Part shown: one piece after another, positions 54,628 to 64,000 of the stretch
Position numbering within the stretch: the first letter of the stretch is position 1
Layout: every line of letters starts with the position of its first letter
Assembly: GCF_017743995.1 (NCBI RefSeq)
Contig: NZ_JAGHRB010000004.1
Coordinates: forward strand, 124,001-188,000
Length of the DNA: 64,000 nucleotides
Source of the DNA: Ruegeria sp. R13_0
GTDB lineage: Bacteria; Pseudomonadota; Alphaproteobacteria; Rhodobacterales; Rhodobacteraceae
Reading direction: 5' to 3'
Translations under genes and position numbers: made by a program
The notes under the pieces: generated by a model
Databases searched by the model: none
What the model was told of the DNA's origin: nothing
Seen by the model: the letters and a program-made list of their open reading frames with translations, nothing else

Positions 54628-56229
54628 ATGTCTCAAACCAAGAAAATGCTGGATCCGGATCCGCGGATCTACGATTTCGAAACCGAGTATGAACTGGGTC
54701 AGGACAACGTCCGGCCATTCGGTTTGGATATCCACAATCCGGTCTTCCTGATCTCGAGTATTTTGATCTTTGCGTTCGTTTTGATCGCATTGGCCAACCA
54801 AGAGGCCGCGGCCGCCTTTTTTGGCTGGCTCAGACCATGGCTCACCAGTACGTTTGACTGGTTTCTCGTCCTGTCCGTGAACGCCATCACCCTGTTCTGT
54901 CTGGTTCTGATCGTACTGCCTGTTGGCAAAGTCAGGATCGGTGGCAAGGACGCCAAGCCTGACTATTCCTATGCCGGATGGATCGCGATGATGTTCGCCG
55001 CCGGTATTGGTATCGGTCTGCTGTTCTTCGGCGTGATGGAGCCAGTTTATTATAACTTCGCCGAAGACGGGAATGCGGTGCCTCTTGGTATTGATATCGC
55101 TGTTCCTGGGAATGAATACGCGGGTATCGTTGGTACGATCCACCATTGGGGCCTTGAAGGTTGGGCGGTGTATGCCGCCGTTGGTTTAAGTCTTGCGATC
55201 TTTGCATATAACCTGAACCTGCCCCTGACTTTACGCTCGGCTTTCTATCCGCTTCTGGGTGAGCGTGTCTGGGGTTGGTGGGGTCACCTGATCGACACTC
55301 TGGCGGTGTTTGCCACGCTGTTCGGTTTGACCACCTCTCTGGGTCTTGGGGCGCAGCAAGTTGCCGCCGGGTTGTACGAGGTGTTCGGTATCGAGCCTAG
55401 CCCGACCGTCACTGTCCTGCTGATCATCGGCATCACGCTGATCGCGCTTGGCTCGGTGCTGCTGGGTATGGATGCGGGCGTGAAACGGCTGAGCGAGATC
55501 AACATGATCATGGCCGTTGGTCTGTTCCTTTTCGTCATCATTGTCACCGGAGTGGGTACAGCCATTTCGCGGTATTTCAACGTGATGGTGGATTACGTGA
55601 CCCATCTACCGGCACTGTCCAATCCATTTGGGCGAGAAGACACCAGCTATTTCCATGGCTGGACGACCTTCTACTGGGCTTGGTGGATCGCGTGGTCGCC
55701 TTTTGTGGGCATGTTCATCGCCCGCATTTCCAAGGGCCGTACGGTGCGTGAGTTCATCCTCTGCGCGCTTCTGGCCCCCACGGCGGTCTGCGCCCTGTGG
55801 ATGTCGACCTTCGGCGGTGCCGCTATCGACATGCTGAACGCAGGCGGAGCAGAAGGCGTGCGCGCAACCGTGATCGACAGCTATGCCCCCGAGGGCGCCC
55901 TGTTCGGCTTCCTTAAGGAACTGCCGCTCTATGGCATCATCGCGCCGATCGCCCTGATATTGATCGTCGTGTTCTTTGTGACCTCGTCGGATTCAGGCTC
56001 GTTGGTGATTGATACGATTACTGCCGGAGGTAAGATGGATGCTCCGGTGATCCAACGGGTGTTCTGGTGCACGCTCGAGGGTCTGGTGGCAATCGCCCTG
56101 CTCTTGGGCGGCGGTCTTGCGGCTCTGCAAGGCGCGGCTGTGTCGACGGGCATCCCGTTCACGTTGGTGGTTCTGATGATGTGCTACTGCCTATGGCTGG
56201 CATTGAAATCGGAACGGGCCAAGATGTAG
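54628..56229 (+). CDS. BCCT-family betaine/choline/carnitine transporter
   Basis: A 533-residue secondary transporter with twelve predicted helices. The BCCT landmarks are clear: the FAAGIGIGLLFFGVMEPVYY segment and HHWGLEGWAVYAAVGL in the centre, and a FHGWTTFYWAWWIAWSPFVG helix-8 aromatic box that lines the quaternary-amine site. It takes up glycine betaine, choline, carnitine or a similar compound using an ion gradient. The short N-terminal and C-terminal tails suggest no osmosensing domain. It sits in opposite orientation within the rpsO-pnp interval, and a strong hairpin separates it from convergent rpsO. Confidence 0.94.
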   Translation: MSQTKKMLDPDPRIYDFETEYELGQDNVRPFGLDIHNPVFLISSILIFAFVLIALANQEAAAAFFGWLRPWLTSTFDWFLVLSVNAITLFCLVLIVLPVGKVRIGGKDAKPDYSYAGWIAMMFAAGIGIGLLFFGVMEPVYYNFAEDGNAVPLGIDIAVPGNEYAGIVGTIHHWGLEGWAVYAAVGLSLAIFAYNLNLPLTLRSAFYPLLGERVWGWWGHLIDTLAVFATLFGLTTSLGLGAQQVAAGLYEVFGIEPSPTVTVLLIIGITLIALGSVLLGMDAGVKRLSEINMIMAVGLFLFVIIVTGVGTAISRYFNVMVDYVTHLPALSNPFGREDTSYFHGWTTFYWAWWIAWSPFVGMFIARISKGRTVREFILCALLAPTAVCALWMSTFGGAAIDMLNAGGAEGVRATVIDSYAPEGALFGFLKELPLYGIIAPIALILIVVFFVTSSDSGSLVIDTITAGGKMDAPVIQRVFWCTLEGLVAIALLLGGGLAALQGAAVSTGIPFTLVVLMMCYCLWLALKSERAKM

Positions 56230-56280
56230 CGACGTACCTTGTATGCAGGGCTTTCCAGCCCTGCCCACATGGCCATGCCA

Positions 56281-56312
56281 AAAAAAACGCCCGCTGTTTC
56301 GGCGGGCGTTTT
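56281..56312. terminator. Bidirectional terminator between BCCT gene and rpsO
   Basis: AAAACGCCCGC (56284-56294) and GCGGGCGTTTT (56302-56312) form an 11-bp stem with a short loop; T tracts lie on both sides (T4 on plus, A7 on plus at 56281-56287, which is T7 for the minus strand). It serves both convergent genes. Confidence 0.9.
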
Positions 56313-56337
56313 GATATCAGCTTGATCAGCTCTGATC

Positions 56338-56607
56338 TTAGCGGCGGATGCCCAGCTTTTTGATCAGGTCCTGATAGCGTGCTTCTTCCTTACCCTTCAG
56401 GTAGTCCAGCAGCTTACGGCGCTGGGCGACCATTTTGAGCAGACCGCGACGACCGTGGTTGTCTTTTTTGTGGGTCTTGAAGTGCTCGGTCAGGGTGGTG
56501 ATGCGCGAGGTCAGGATGGCAACCTGGACTTCAGGCGAACCGGTGTCGCCCTCTTTGGTGCCGAATTCTTTCATGACGCGTGCTTTTTCAGCGGCAGTAA
56601 TCGACAT
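56338..56607 (-). CDS. rpsO: 30S ribosomal protein S15
   Basis: The 89-residue S15 protein binds 16S rRNA in the central domain. The sequence shows the universal segments [40 protein letters not shown] and [23 protein letters not shown] 56607 follows GGAGACCCC. It is read on the same strand as truB and pnp but is not adjacent to either, because the BCCT and RTX genes flank it. Confidence 0.98.
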   Translation of the reverse strand: MSITAAEKARVMKEFGTKEGDTGSPEVQVAILTSRITTLTEHFKTHKKDNHGRRGLLKMVAQRRKLLDYLKGKEEARYQDLIKKLGIRR

Positions 56608-56750
56608 CGGGGTCTCCTTTAAAGGTTAGAGTTAATGGCGCAGGCCGGGATGTCGTCCAGCACAGGCCCATGGAGAAAACCGCACCGATTCCGATGCGGA
56701 TGGGCGCGTATAGGCGCTTTTGGCGCGAATGGCAAAGGGATTCTGACGGC

Positions 56751-57752
56751 TCAACCAGCAGGCAGGTATTCCGCCAATTCGGCCTCGGTCAGGAGATGGA
56801 TGTCGTCCACCGTCAACCCGTCGGCCCCGAACAGATGCGCGACCTCATGACCGTTGAGGCTGACGCGGGTCAGGTTCTCATTCTCGGGGTCCTGTTCGAT
56901 TTCGATCTCGGGTGGGTCCTGATCTTCCCAGGTGATCAGCAGGCGGTCCTCACCGGATTGAAAGCCCATCACGGTGACTTCGGAATTCTCCGTGTCGGCG
57001 ATGATGTCATCCGCGCCTGCGCCTCCGGTCGCAACGTCGCCATCTTTGGCCAGTATCGTGTCCTCACCTGCGCCGCCGTTCAGATAGTCCGTCTCGCCGT
57101 TATCTTCATCGCCCAGCAACAGGTCGTCGCCATCGCCGCCGAAGAGGGTATCCTCGCCCGTACCGCCGGTCAGAGTGTCATCACCATAGCCGCCCTGCAG
57201 GGCATCATTGCCTTCTCCGCCGTTCAGATCATCGTCGCCCTGACCACCATACAGCGCGTCACTGCCTTCGCCGCCCTGCATATGATCGTCGCCGAAATGA
57301 CCGTAGAGCCTGTCATCGCCCTCATCCCCGAACAGGGCGTCATCGTCGGCCTCGCCATGCAGAAGGTCATCGCCCTGACCGCCGGACAGGGTGTCCTCAC
57401 CTTCGGCTCCGTGCATCACGTCGTCGCCATCGCCGCCCATGATGTGGTCATCACCGCCATAGCCGTTGATCTGGTCCGTGCCGTCCTGCCCGGTTATGAC
57501 ATCGGCGTTGTCGCTTCCGGCGATCACCAGATCGCCTTCATGTTCCGAGATCACCGTGCCGCCGGTGTCGTCGCTGTCCTGCGCCGGCTCGATGCTCTCG
57601 CCCACGTCAAGGAACTCACCTTCGCCGATCTCGGTCTGGCTTTCGTCCTCCGCGCCTTCGTCTTGCTCATCTTCTTCTTCGATGAACACATCCCCAATGG
57701 CGTATGCCGCGCCGCCGACGGCGGCCAATCCGATCAACCCGGCCAGAAACAT
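56751..57752 (-). CDS. RTX-repeat calcium-binding protein with N-terminal hydrophobic segment
   Basis: A 333-residue acidic protein. The N-terminus (MFLAGLIGLAAVGGAAYAIG) is one hydrophobic helix, anchor or leader, followed by an acidic linker. The middle carries about a dozen RTX nonapeptides of the GGxGxDxLxG type, from about residue 95 to 240; these wrap into a Ca2+-binding beta roll. The C-terminus lacks the classic RTX type I secretion tail. GGAGGG precedes ATG 57752. It sits between rpsO and the DUF1643 gene, and no type I secretion genes are nearby. The role is unknown; surface or periplasmic location is likely. Confidence 0.87.
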   Translation of the reverse strand: MFLAGLIGLAAVGGAAYAIGDVFIEEEDEQDEGAEDESQTEIGEGEFLDVGESIEPAQDSDDTGGTVISEHEGDLVIAGSDNADVITGQDGTDQINGYGGDDHIMGGDGDDVMHGAEGEDTLSGGQGDDLLHGEADDDALFGDEGDDRLYGHFGDDHMQGGEGSDALYGGQGDDDLNGGEGNDALQGGYGDDTLTGGTGEDTLFGGDGDDLLLGDEDNGETDYLNGGAGEDTILAKDGDVATGGAGADDIIADTENSEVTVMGFQSGEDRLLITWEDQDPPEIEIEQDPENENLTRVSLNGHEVAHLFGADGLTVDDIHLLTEAELAEYLPAG

Positions 57753-57849
57753 ATCGAACCCTCCGAAAGAAATGAGACGCCTTGGCGGCACTGTCCCATC
57801 CGAACGGTTCATCGGTCAAAGCATAGCTGGCCGAGTGGTTAACCCTTTG

Positions 57850-58353
57850 TCACCAGAGTTCGGGCTGCTGGGTATAGGCGATGTAAAGCGGATGTTTCGG
57901 GTGTCCCGCTTTGGACAGGCCCAGATGAAACAGAGGCTGCCCGGTGCCGCGTAGCAGCGCCTCAACCGCTGGGCCGCGGTCCAGATGTGCGCCGTGGGTG
58001 CCCCAGGCGGCAATGACCTGATCGGCCCATTGGGCGCCATCCAGAATGGCCGCGTCGTTCGCCGGACCGACCGGATCAGCTGCGGCGCGCATCTTGCGCG
58101 GATCGGTATCGCGCCAGGCAAAGATGTTGGTGACTTGAAACGCCCCGAACCCCAGCGCCCGTGCGCGGCGTTCGCAACGCTCGACCGTCGGGTCGTTCTG
58201 CACCTCGGTCGCGGTTGACGGGTTCAGCATCACAAACAGCGCCTTACGCCCTGCCGGATCCCAAACACGGGTCAGGCTATAGCGGTATTTCTCGCAATCC
58301 GAGTAGACGGCGGTCGAGGGCGCATCGCCCTTGGTATGCGTTCGGGTAATCAT
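57850..58353 (-). CDS. DUF1643 family protein
   Basis: A 167-residue soluble protein of the DUF1643 family: the hallmark ALFVMLNPSTATEVQNDPTV, followed by ERCERRARALGFGAFQVTNI and FAWRDTDPRKMRAAADPVG, is complete. The function is unknown. It follows truB by 21 bp on the same strand, which suggests co-transcription with the rbfA-DUF2233-truB group. A conserved RNA-related context is suggestive but not proof. Confidence 0.92.
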   Translation of the reverse strand: MITRTHTKGDAPSTAVYSDCEKYRYSLTRVWDPAGRKALFVMLNPSTATEVQNDPTVERCERRARALGFGAFQVTNIFAWRDTDPRKMRAAADPVGPANDAAILDGAQWADQVIAAWGTHGAHLDRGPAVEALLRGTGQPLFHLGLSKAGHPKHPLYIAYTQQPELW

Positions 58354-58374
58354 GCCCTTCGCCTAACACAGGGC

Positions 58375-59280
58375 TCAGGTAACGAACACCCGGCTTGGGT
58401 GCAGCTCGCCGGATTTGTAGATGCCCACCGCCACGGCCTTGCCGTCCAGCGAGGCCCAGGCCTCATCGCCATATTCCACGTCCGAGGCCAGAACCATGCC
58501 CGGATTTCCGTTGCGCAGACGGGTGGCGCCTTCGTGTGTACATTTCAGTTCGGGCAGGTCAGAGAGGCCGGTTTCCAGCGGATGCAGGTAGTCGTCCAGC
58601 GCCTCGGTCTTGGCCATCTCGTCGATCTGTTCGATGGACAACCCATCTTCGGCCTCAAAAGGGCCGGACCAGATGCGGCGGAGTGCCTTCACGTGTCCGT
58701 GGCAGCCCAAAGCCTCACCCAGATCCCGCGCGATCGAGCGGACATAGCCGCCTTTGCCGCAGGTCATCTCCAGCACCACATGGTCTTCGTCGGGACGGTC
58801 AACGAGGATCAGTTCTTCGACCCAGAGGGGGCGGGCGGACAGCTCTACCTCTTCGCCGTCGCGGGCCAGCTTATAGGCGCGTTGCCCGTCGATCTTCACG
58901 GCCGAGAACTTGGGCGGCACCTGCATAATATCCCCCAGAAACGGAGCGAGGGCCTGTTTGATATCGTCATCTGTAGGGCGCGCATCGCTTTGCGCAATCA
59001 CTTCGCCTTCGGCATCGTCGGTGTTGGTGGCTTGTCCAAGACGTACGGTGAAAGTGTAGGCTTTCAAAGCATCGGTGATGTAGGGAACGGTTTTGGTCGC
59101 CTCACCCAAAGCCACGGCCAGAACGCCGGTCGCCTCAGGGTCCAGAGTACCCGCATGGCCCGCTTTCTTGGCGTCCATCGCCCAACGCACCTTGTTGACC
59201 ACTGCGGTCGAGGTCATGCCCGCGGGCTTGTCCACCACCAGCCAACCGGAAATGTCGCGGCCCTTGCGTTTGCGTCCCAT
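58375..59280 (-). CDS. truB: tRNA pseudouridine(55) synthase
   Basis: Makes pseudouridine 55 in the T-loop of tRNAs. The 301-residue protein has the catalytic Asp47 in [20 protein letters not shown], the [12 protein letters not shown] opening, [15 protein letters not shown] and the conserved [20 protein letters not shown] segment. The C-terminal part carries a PUA-like fold (VRFLEDG-type region, [20 protein letters not shown]). Start ATG 59280. Downstream of rbfA and the DUF2233 gene on the same strand. Confidence 0.97.
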   Translation of the reverse strand: MGRKRKGRDISGWLVVDKPAGMTSTAVVNKVRWAMDAKKAGHAGTLDPEATGVLAVALGEATKTVPYITDALKAYTFTVRLGQATNTDDAEGEVIAQSDARPTDDDIKQALAPFLGDIMQVPPKFSAVKIDGQRAYKLARDGEEVELSARPLWVEELILVDRPDEDHVVLEMTCGKGGYVRSIARDLGEALGCHGHVKALRRIWSGPFEAEDGLSIEQIDEMAKTEALDDYLHPLETGLSDLPELKCTHEGATRLRNGNPGMVLASDVEYGDEAWASLDGKAVAVGIYKSGELHPSRVFVT

Positions 59281-59340
59281 CTTGCACCTTGCCTTTTGCT
59301 AAGGCGCGCGGGTTAGCGGATCGTTTTGCCGCTGTCAAAC

Positions 59341-60075
59341 TCAGGGCGCGTCTTCGACGACGCCTACGATTGGCCCTAGTGAGAACCCGATATCCGACCG
59401 GTTGCTGGCGCGCTCATACATGCGCGAGATATTTCCATCGAGGAACAGCGCATTCGGCGTTTCCAGCACGTCGCGGAACAGCCTGCCGAACTCATGGAAG
59501 GTCACGTAATCCTCGGAAATCGCAAAGACCGTGCGCGTGCCATCGGCACTGGTCCCCACACCATTGCGAATGTAGCGTGAGGTCGAATCGGGCAGGAACC
59601 GGGGGTGCAACTCGCCGTCGATCACCAGCATCGGGCCGGATTGGGTTGCAAATCGGCACTTTGGGGCCTGATCCACGAAAGTGAGCGTTTCGAACACGTC
59701 AGCGCGGCGCTCGCGAATGCAGAACACCCCGTTGGGCAACAATCCGAAATTACCGGGCCCGGCATTCGGGATCACACGCATCTTCTCTTGCCCGTTTTCG
59801 ACATAGTGGCCAACGGGTGAGCGGTCGTCGTGGTACATGCCCGCATTCATCGCAAAGACAAGCCGTTTGCCTTCGGGCGCGAGCGAGTCGTTCACCGATG
59901 AGAAATGCCCAAGCAGATCGCCTTCGTCATCGTTCAGAAACAGGCGCAGGTCTTCCGAGGCATCGACCTCGCAGACCGTATACCGCTTGTCCTCATGGGT
60001 CAGCTTTTCACAAGTGACCGCATGGGCCTGCGCGGCCCAGAGAGCCGCGCCAAGTGTTGCGAATGCCCGGATCAC
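59341..60075 (-). CDS. DUF2233/phosphodiester-glycosidase-family exported protein
   Basis: A 244-residue exported protein with a signal peptide ([19 protein letters not shown]). The fold is that of the NAGPA/DUF2233 family: [49 protein letters not shown] and [14 protein letters not shown] all match. Members cleave sugar-phosphodiester bonds in mammals; bacterial function is mostly unknown. The start overlaps the rbfA stop by 4 bp, so it is coupled to ribosome-maturation genes for no obvious reason. Confidence 0.88.
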   Translation of the reverse strand: MIRAFATLGAALWAAQAHAVTCEKLTHEDKRYTVCEVDASEDLRLFLNDDEGDLLGHFSSVNDSLAPEGKRLVFAMNAGMYHDDRSPVGHYVENGQEKMRVIPNAGPGNFGLLPNGVFCIRERRADVFETLTFVDQAPKCRFATQSGPMLVIDGELHPRFLPDSTSRYIRNGVGTSADGTRTVFAISEDYVTFHEFGRLFRDVLETPNALFLDGNISRMYERASNRSDIGFSLGPIVGVVEDAP

Positions 60076-60467
60076 TCGTCCAGATCGCGGCGCACCGCGT
60101 CCTGTTCGAACATGCGGCGGGTGTCGTCCAGCCGGTCAAACGTATCATCCAGACGGAACCGCAGATCGGGCGAGAATTTCAGGTTCAACTTCTTGCCGAT
60201 CATGCGCCGCAGCTCACCCTTGTTACGGGCGAGCAGGTCGATCACATCCTCTTGGCCTTTGCCGCCTAGCGGCAGCACATAGGCGGTGGCGATCTTGAGA
60301 TCGGGCGAGGTGCGGACCTCACCTACGGTGATCGACATACGGTTCAGGTCGGGGTCGTGGACATCTCCGCGCGCCAGAACTTCGGACAGGGTGCGGCGGA
60401 TCAGTTCGCCGACACGCAGTTGCCGTTGGGACGGGCCGGGGCCATCGTGGAATTTGTTCTTTGCCAT
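60072..60467 (-). CDS. rbfA: Ribosome-binding factor A
   Basis: A 131-residue KH-like protein that helps mature the 30S subunit. Visible: [19 protein letters not shown], the type [20 protein letters not shown] with [17 protein letters not shown], and [23 protein letters not shown] 60467 is the start. First gene of the rbfA-DUF2233-truB-DUF1643 run, and divergent from dapB with a 91-bp gap. Confidence 0.96.
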   Translation of the reverse strand: MAKNKFHDGPGPSQRQLRVGELIRRTLSEVLARGDVHDPDLNRMSITVGEVRTSPDLKIATAYVLPLGGKGQEDVIDLLARNKGELRRMIGKKLNLKFSPDLRFRLDDTFDRLDDTRRMFEQDAVRRDLDE

Positions 60468-60558
60468 ACCGACGATCTAAGCCCTAACCGAGCCTTTGCC
60501 AAGCGGGCGCGAACCGGGTAGGAGGCTTTGAGCCGACTATATCTAGGGGAAGAAAGCA

Positions 60559-61368
60559 ATGACCCATATTCCGGGGATCGTCATCACAGGGGCTTCGGGC
60601 CGTATGGGGCAGATGCTGATCAAGACCGTGACTGACAGCGATCAGGCCCGTCTTGTTGGTGTAGTCGAGCGCGCGGGCCATGACTGGATCGGTCAGGACG
60701 TGGGCACCGCGATAGGCGGGCAGGCGCTGGGCGTGACCGTGACAGACGATCCGTTGGAGGCGTTCGCGCAGGCGCAGGCCGTCATTGATTTCACCGCGCC
60801 CGAGGCGACGCTGGAGTTTGCTGCTTTGGCCGCGCAGGCGCGGTGTGTGCATGTGATCGGTACCACTGGCATGACCGAGGAACAGATCGCCGCGCTCGAG
60901 CCTGCCTCGCGCCATGCAGTGATCGTGCGGGCGGGCAATATGAGCCTTGGGGTCAATTTGCTGGTGCAACTGACCAAAAAAGTCGCCGCTGCTCTGGACG
61001 AAGATTTCGACATCGAGGTCATCGAAGGCCATCACCACCACAAGGTCGATGCGCCCTCGGGCACAGCGCTGATGCTGGGCGACGCCGCCGCTGAAGGGCG
61101 TGGTGTCAAGCTGTCGGATGTGGCCGACCGGGGCCGCGATGGCATCACCGGCGCGCGAAAGCGCGGAGACATAGGCTTCCACGCCATTCGCGGCGGAGAC
61201 ATCGTGGGCGAACATGACGTCCTGTTCGCCGCGCCGGGAGAGCGCATCGTCCTGCGCCATCTGGCCACGGACCGCGCCATATTTGCCCGCGGCGCGCTGA
61301 AGGCGGCGCTTTGGGGGCAGGGCAAGGCACCGGGTCAGTATGACATGGTGGATGTGCTGGGGCTGTAA
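60559..61368 (+). CDS. dapB: 4-hydroxy-tetrahydrodipicolinate reductase
   Basis: Second step of the diaminopimelate and lysine pathway, reducing 4-hydroxytetrahydrodipicolinate with NAD(P)H. The 269-residue protein has the dinucleotide site [10 protein letters not shown] (11-20), [21 protein letters not shown] and the substrate segment [33 protein letters not shown] stands before ATG 60559. It is divergent from rbfA and followed by the DUF2306 gene. Confidence 0.97.
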   Translation: MTHIPGIVITGASGRMGQMLIKTVTDSDQARLVGVVERAGHDWIGQDVGTAIGGQALGVTVTDDPLEAFAQAQAVIDFTAPEATLEFAALAAQARCVHVIGTTGMTEEQIAALEPASRHAVIVRAGNMSLGVNLLVQLTKKVAAALDEDFDIEVIEGHHHHKVDAPSGTALMLGDAAAEGRGVKLSDVADRGRDGITGARKRGDIGFHAIRGGDIVGEHDVLFAAPGERIVLRHLATDRAIFARGALKAALWGQGKAPGQYDMVDVLGL

Positions 61369-61406
61369 GTCATAGACGGATCGCCTGACGACGCTAAGGT
61401 CTGGTT

Positions 61407-62090
61407 ATGAGGACCCTGAAATCTCGTTTGGTAGCCGGGTTGGTGCTGGTACTGTTCTACCTGACGCTGCTGCCGTTTGTAGTGCATGGGTTCGGGATGA
61501 TTGGTATCGGATTGTCCGAGAACGCGTCCCGGCAGAGCTATTTGTTCGCCGATGACGCCCGCGTCGGCAACGCCGCCATGATGCTGCATATCGGTGCTGG
61601 AACAGTCTTGGTGGCTCTCGTGCCGTTGCAATTGATCCGCGCTGTTCGTCTGAGGTTCAACCGATTTCATCGTATGTTGGGCGCGGTGCTGATCGCGCTG
61701 GCACTAGTCACAGGGCTAGCCGGTATGACCTATATTCCCCTGCGCGGAACGATCGGCGGGCCGGTGATGTCTGCTGCGTTTTTCCTCTATGGATTGTGCC
61801 TGTTCACTTCGGCCTTGATGCTGGCGCGGATGGCCCGTGTTAGGAACCGAGCAGGGCATTGGGCTTGGGGGTTGCGGCTGTTTTGGCTGGCGCTTGGGTC
61901 GTGGCTCTACCGTGTTCATTACACCCTTTGGTACCTTTTGACCGGAGGTGTCGGGTCAGAGCCCGATTTCTCGGGCCCTTTCGATCTGGTGCAGAACTTC
62001 GCGTTCTTTGTTCCCTATCTGTTGATGGTGCAGATTTGGATCTTGCGAAAGCGTTCTGCGCATCAGGCTGCATGGACTACAGGTCTTTGA
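61407..62090 (+). CDS. DUF2306 membrane protein
   Basis: A 227-residue integral membrane protein with about six helices and loop histidines; HIGAGTVLVALVPLQLIRAV, FHRMLGAVLIALALVTGLAG and YRVHYTLWYLLTGG are typical of DUF2306. The pattern of conserved histidines in helices (His74, His92 and others) suggests a haem- or metal-binding role, which is inference. Start ATG 61407. Its 3' end overlaps the convergent AllA-like gene by 14 bp. Confidence 0.85.
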   Translation: MRTLKSRLVAGLVLVLFYLTLLPFVVHGFGMIGIGLSENASRQSYLFADDARVGNAAMMLHIGAGTVLVALVPLQLIRAVRLRFNRFHRMLGAVLIALALVTGLAGMTYIPLRGTIGGPVMSAAFFLYGLCLFTSALMLARMARVRNRAGHWAWGLRLFWLALGSWLYRVHYTLWYLLTGGVGSEPDFSGPFDLVQNFAFFVPYLLMVQIWILRKRSAHQAAWTTGL

Positions 62091-62741
62091 TTTTCTCCGC
62101 GCGCAACGGGCAAGCAAGATAGACGCCGAATTCCTTGCCGATATCTGCGCTGACGCGGGCGTGAACCGCGCCTTGCCGGTCGAGAAAGCGCTGGTTGTCT
62201 TCGACCGGGAAAATCCCCTCATGCCAAATGCCGGGATGGATATAGAAGCCGCGTGAGCCATCGCACCAGAAGGCCACCACCTTTTCCGGTGTCAGATTGT
62301 CGCCCGGCAGGGCAACGGGAACGATGAAGGGCTTGTTGTCCAGCGGCCAGAACATTTGCCCGCCATCCGGGTGGTAGTTCATGTGCCACAAAAGGACTTG
62401 ATCGCGCGGTGCGCTCTGCCGCTCGACCTGTGCCTGCTGAGGATCAGTTGACCAGCCCAGAACGTAGTGGCCGCCCACGGCTTCGTTTCGGCCATAGAGG
62501 ACATCGCCTTTCCACTGCCCATGGAACGTGCCTTCGACCCAGCCGCCTTCATCGCCGGTGCCTTCGTCGATGGGCCGCCAGCCTTGCTGCGGCCAGCGAG
62601 TGATCTCGATCTCGAACCCTTCGGGGTCATCGACCAGACAGCCATAGCCTTTGACCGAAGCGTCCGTGGCGCGGATCAGGGGAACCTCGTGCCACGGCAG
62701 CGAGGGTTTGGTGCTGGCTTCAAAGATATATTCCGGGGCGT

Positions 62742-62745
<4 letters not shown>
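62077..62745 (-). CDS. AllA-fold (ureidoglycolate-lyase-like) protein of the TmpAB operon
   Basis: A 222-residue protein whose C-terminal half is the AllA cupin-like fold: HPDGGQMFWPLDNKPFIVPV (from residue 125), the FWCDGSRGFYIHPGIWHEGI segment with His170 and His175, and a closing region with VSADIGKEFGVYLACPL. Ureidoglycolate lyase makes glyoxylate and urea from ureidoglycolate, and is usually about 160-170 residues; this protein is longer at the N-terminus. It is joined to the HD oxygenase by a 4-bp overlap. With no purine-breakdown genes here, I infer that it acts in the phosphonate/quaternary-amine route, on an unknown compound. Confidence 0.75.

Positions 62746-64000
<1,255 letters not shown>

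Noticed and set aside
57000..57480. A tandem repeat array resembling a CRISPR at first glance
   Set aside because: The repeats are protein-coding RTX nonapeptides with no spacer-like alternation.
56670..57842. A 390-aa plus-strand frame over the RTX gene
   Set aside because: Its low-complexity IVALIAVHHV-type repeats are the antisense reading of the RTX nonapeptides.

Overview
The window reads as chromosomal DNA of an alphaproteobacterium of the family Rhodobacteraceae, most likely the marine Roseobacter group (Ruegeria/Leisingera-like). This is an inference from GC-rich codon use, the MotE-type flagellar gene set, Hint-domain and RTX proteins, a BCCT betaine carrier, and a TmpA/TmpB-type gene pair like the one described in Leisingera. 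There is no prophage, integrase, transposase, CRISPR array, rRNA or tRNA that I can support. Nearly all of the window is densely packed genes with many 4-bp ATGA/GTGA overlaps, which indicates translational coupling.

Layout. 1-6.1 kb: the 3' end of a family-5 solute-binding protein, two Dpp-type permeases, a fused double ATPase and an aldehyde dehydrogenase, interrupted by one antiparallel SH3-domain gene. 6.1-9.6 kb: NAD salvage (pncB, pncA), a small membrane protein and the tRNA hydroxylase trhO. 9.7-12.2 kb: a K+ channel, a two-repeat small protein and a stand-alone betB with a BetI-like palindrome upstream. 12.3-20.3 kb: two divergent motility operons, one with fliL, a coiled-coil membrane protein, motE, motA and a 716-aa secreted protein, the other with fliF, fliH, fliN and fliP. 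20.5-21.9 kb: mlaA and mlaC (lipid transport). 22.2-25 kb: ridA, a glycerophosphodiesterase, an acyltransferase and pterin dehydratase. 25-29.9 kb: small envelope proteins, a peroxiredoxin, a ferredoxin reductase, rsmD and map. 30-31.2 kb: a decayed TPR-sulfotransferase. 31.3-49 kb: mixed housekeeping and accessory genes (sfsA, a CinA-like protein, an OmpA-like protein, LysR, three glycosyltransferases, a FadH-like enolate reductase, rppH, a radical SAM/DUF547 pair, nth with a divergent Ada-like protein, ALDH, 1-Cys peroxiredoxin). 50-60.5 kb: an outer-membrane barrel, a Hint protein, and the rbfA-truB-rpsO-pnp translation/RNA cluster, which is split by DUF2233, DUF1643, RTX and BCCT genes. 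60.6-62.1 kb: dapB and a DUF2306 protein. 62.1-64 kb: a tightly overlapping operon that runs off the window edge.

The most interesting locus is that last operon (62077-64000, minus strand). It holds a 2-oxoglutarate/Fe(II) oxygenase of the gamma-butyrobetaine-hydroxylase type, a PhnZ/TmpB-type HD-domain mixed-valence diiron oxygenase, and a third gene with the ureidoglycolate-lyase (AllA) fold, all joined by 4-bp overlaps. The first two match the known route from 2-trimethylaminoethylphosphonate to glycine betaine plus phosphate. The third has no role that I know of in that pathway. Together with betB and the BCCT carrier, the window has a recurring quaternary-amine theme.

Two copies of a dispersed palindromic repeat (5996-6096 and 24945-25105) sit exactly between convergent genes, and their ends form or touch the stop codons.
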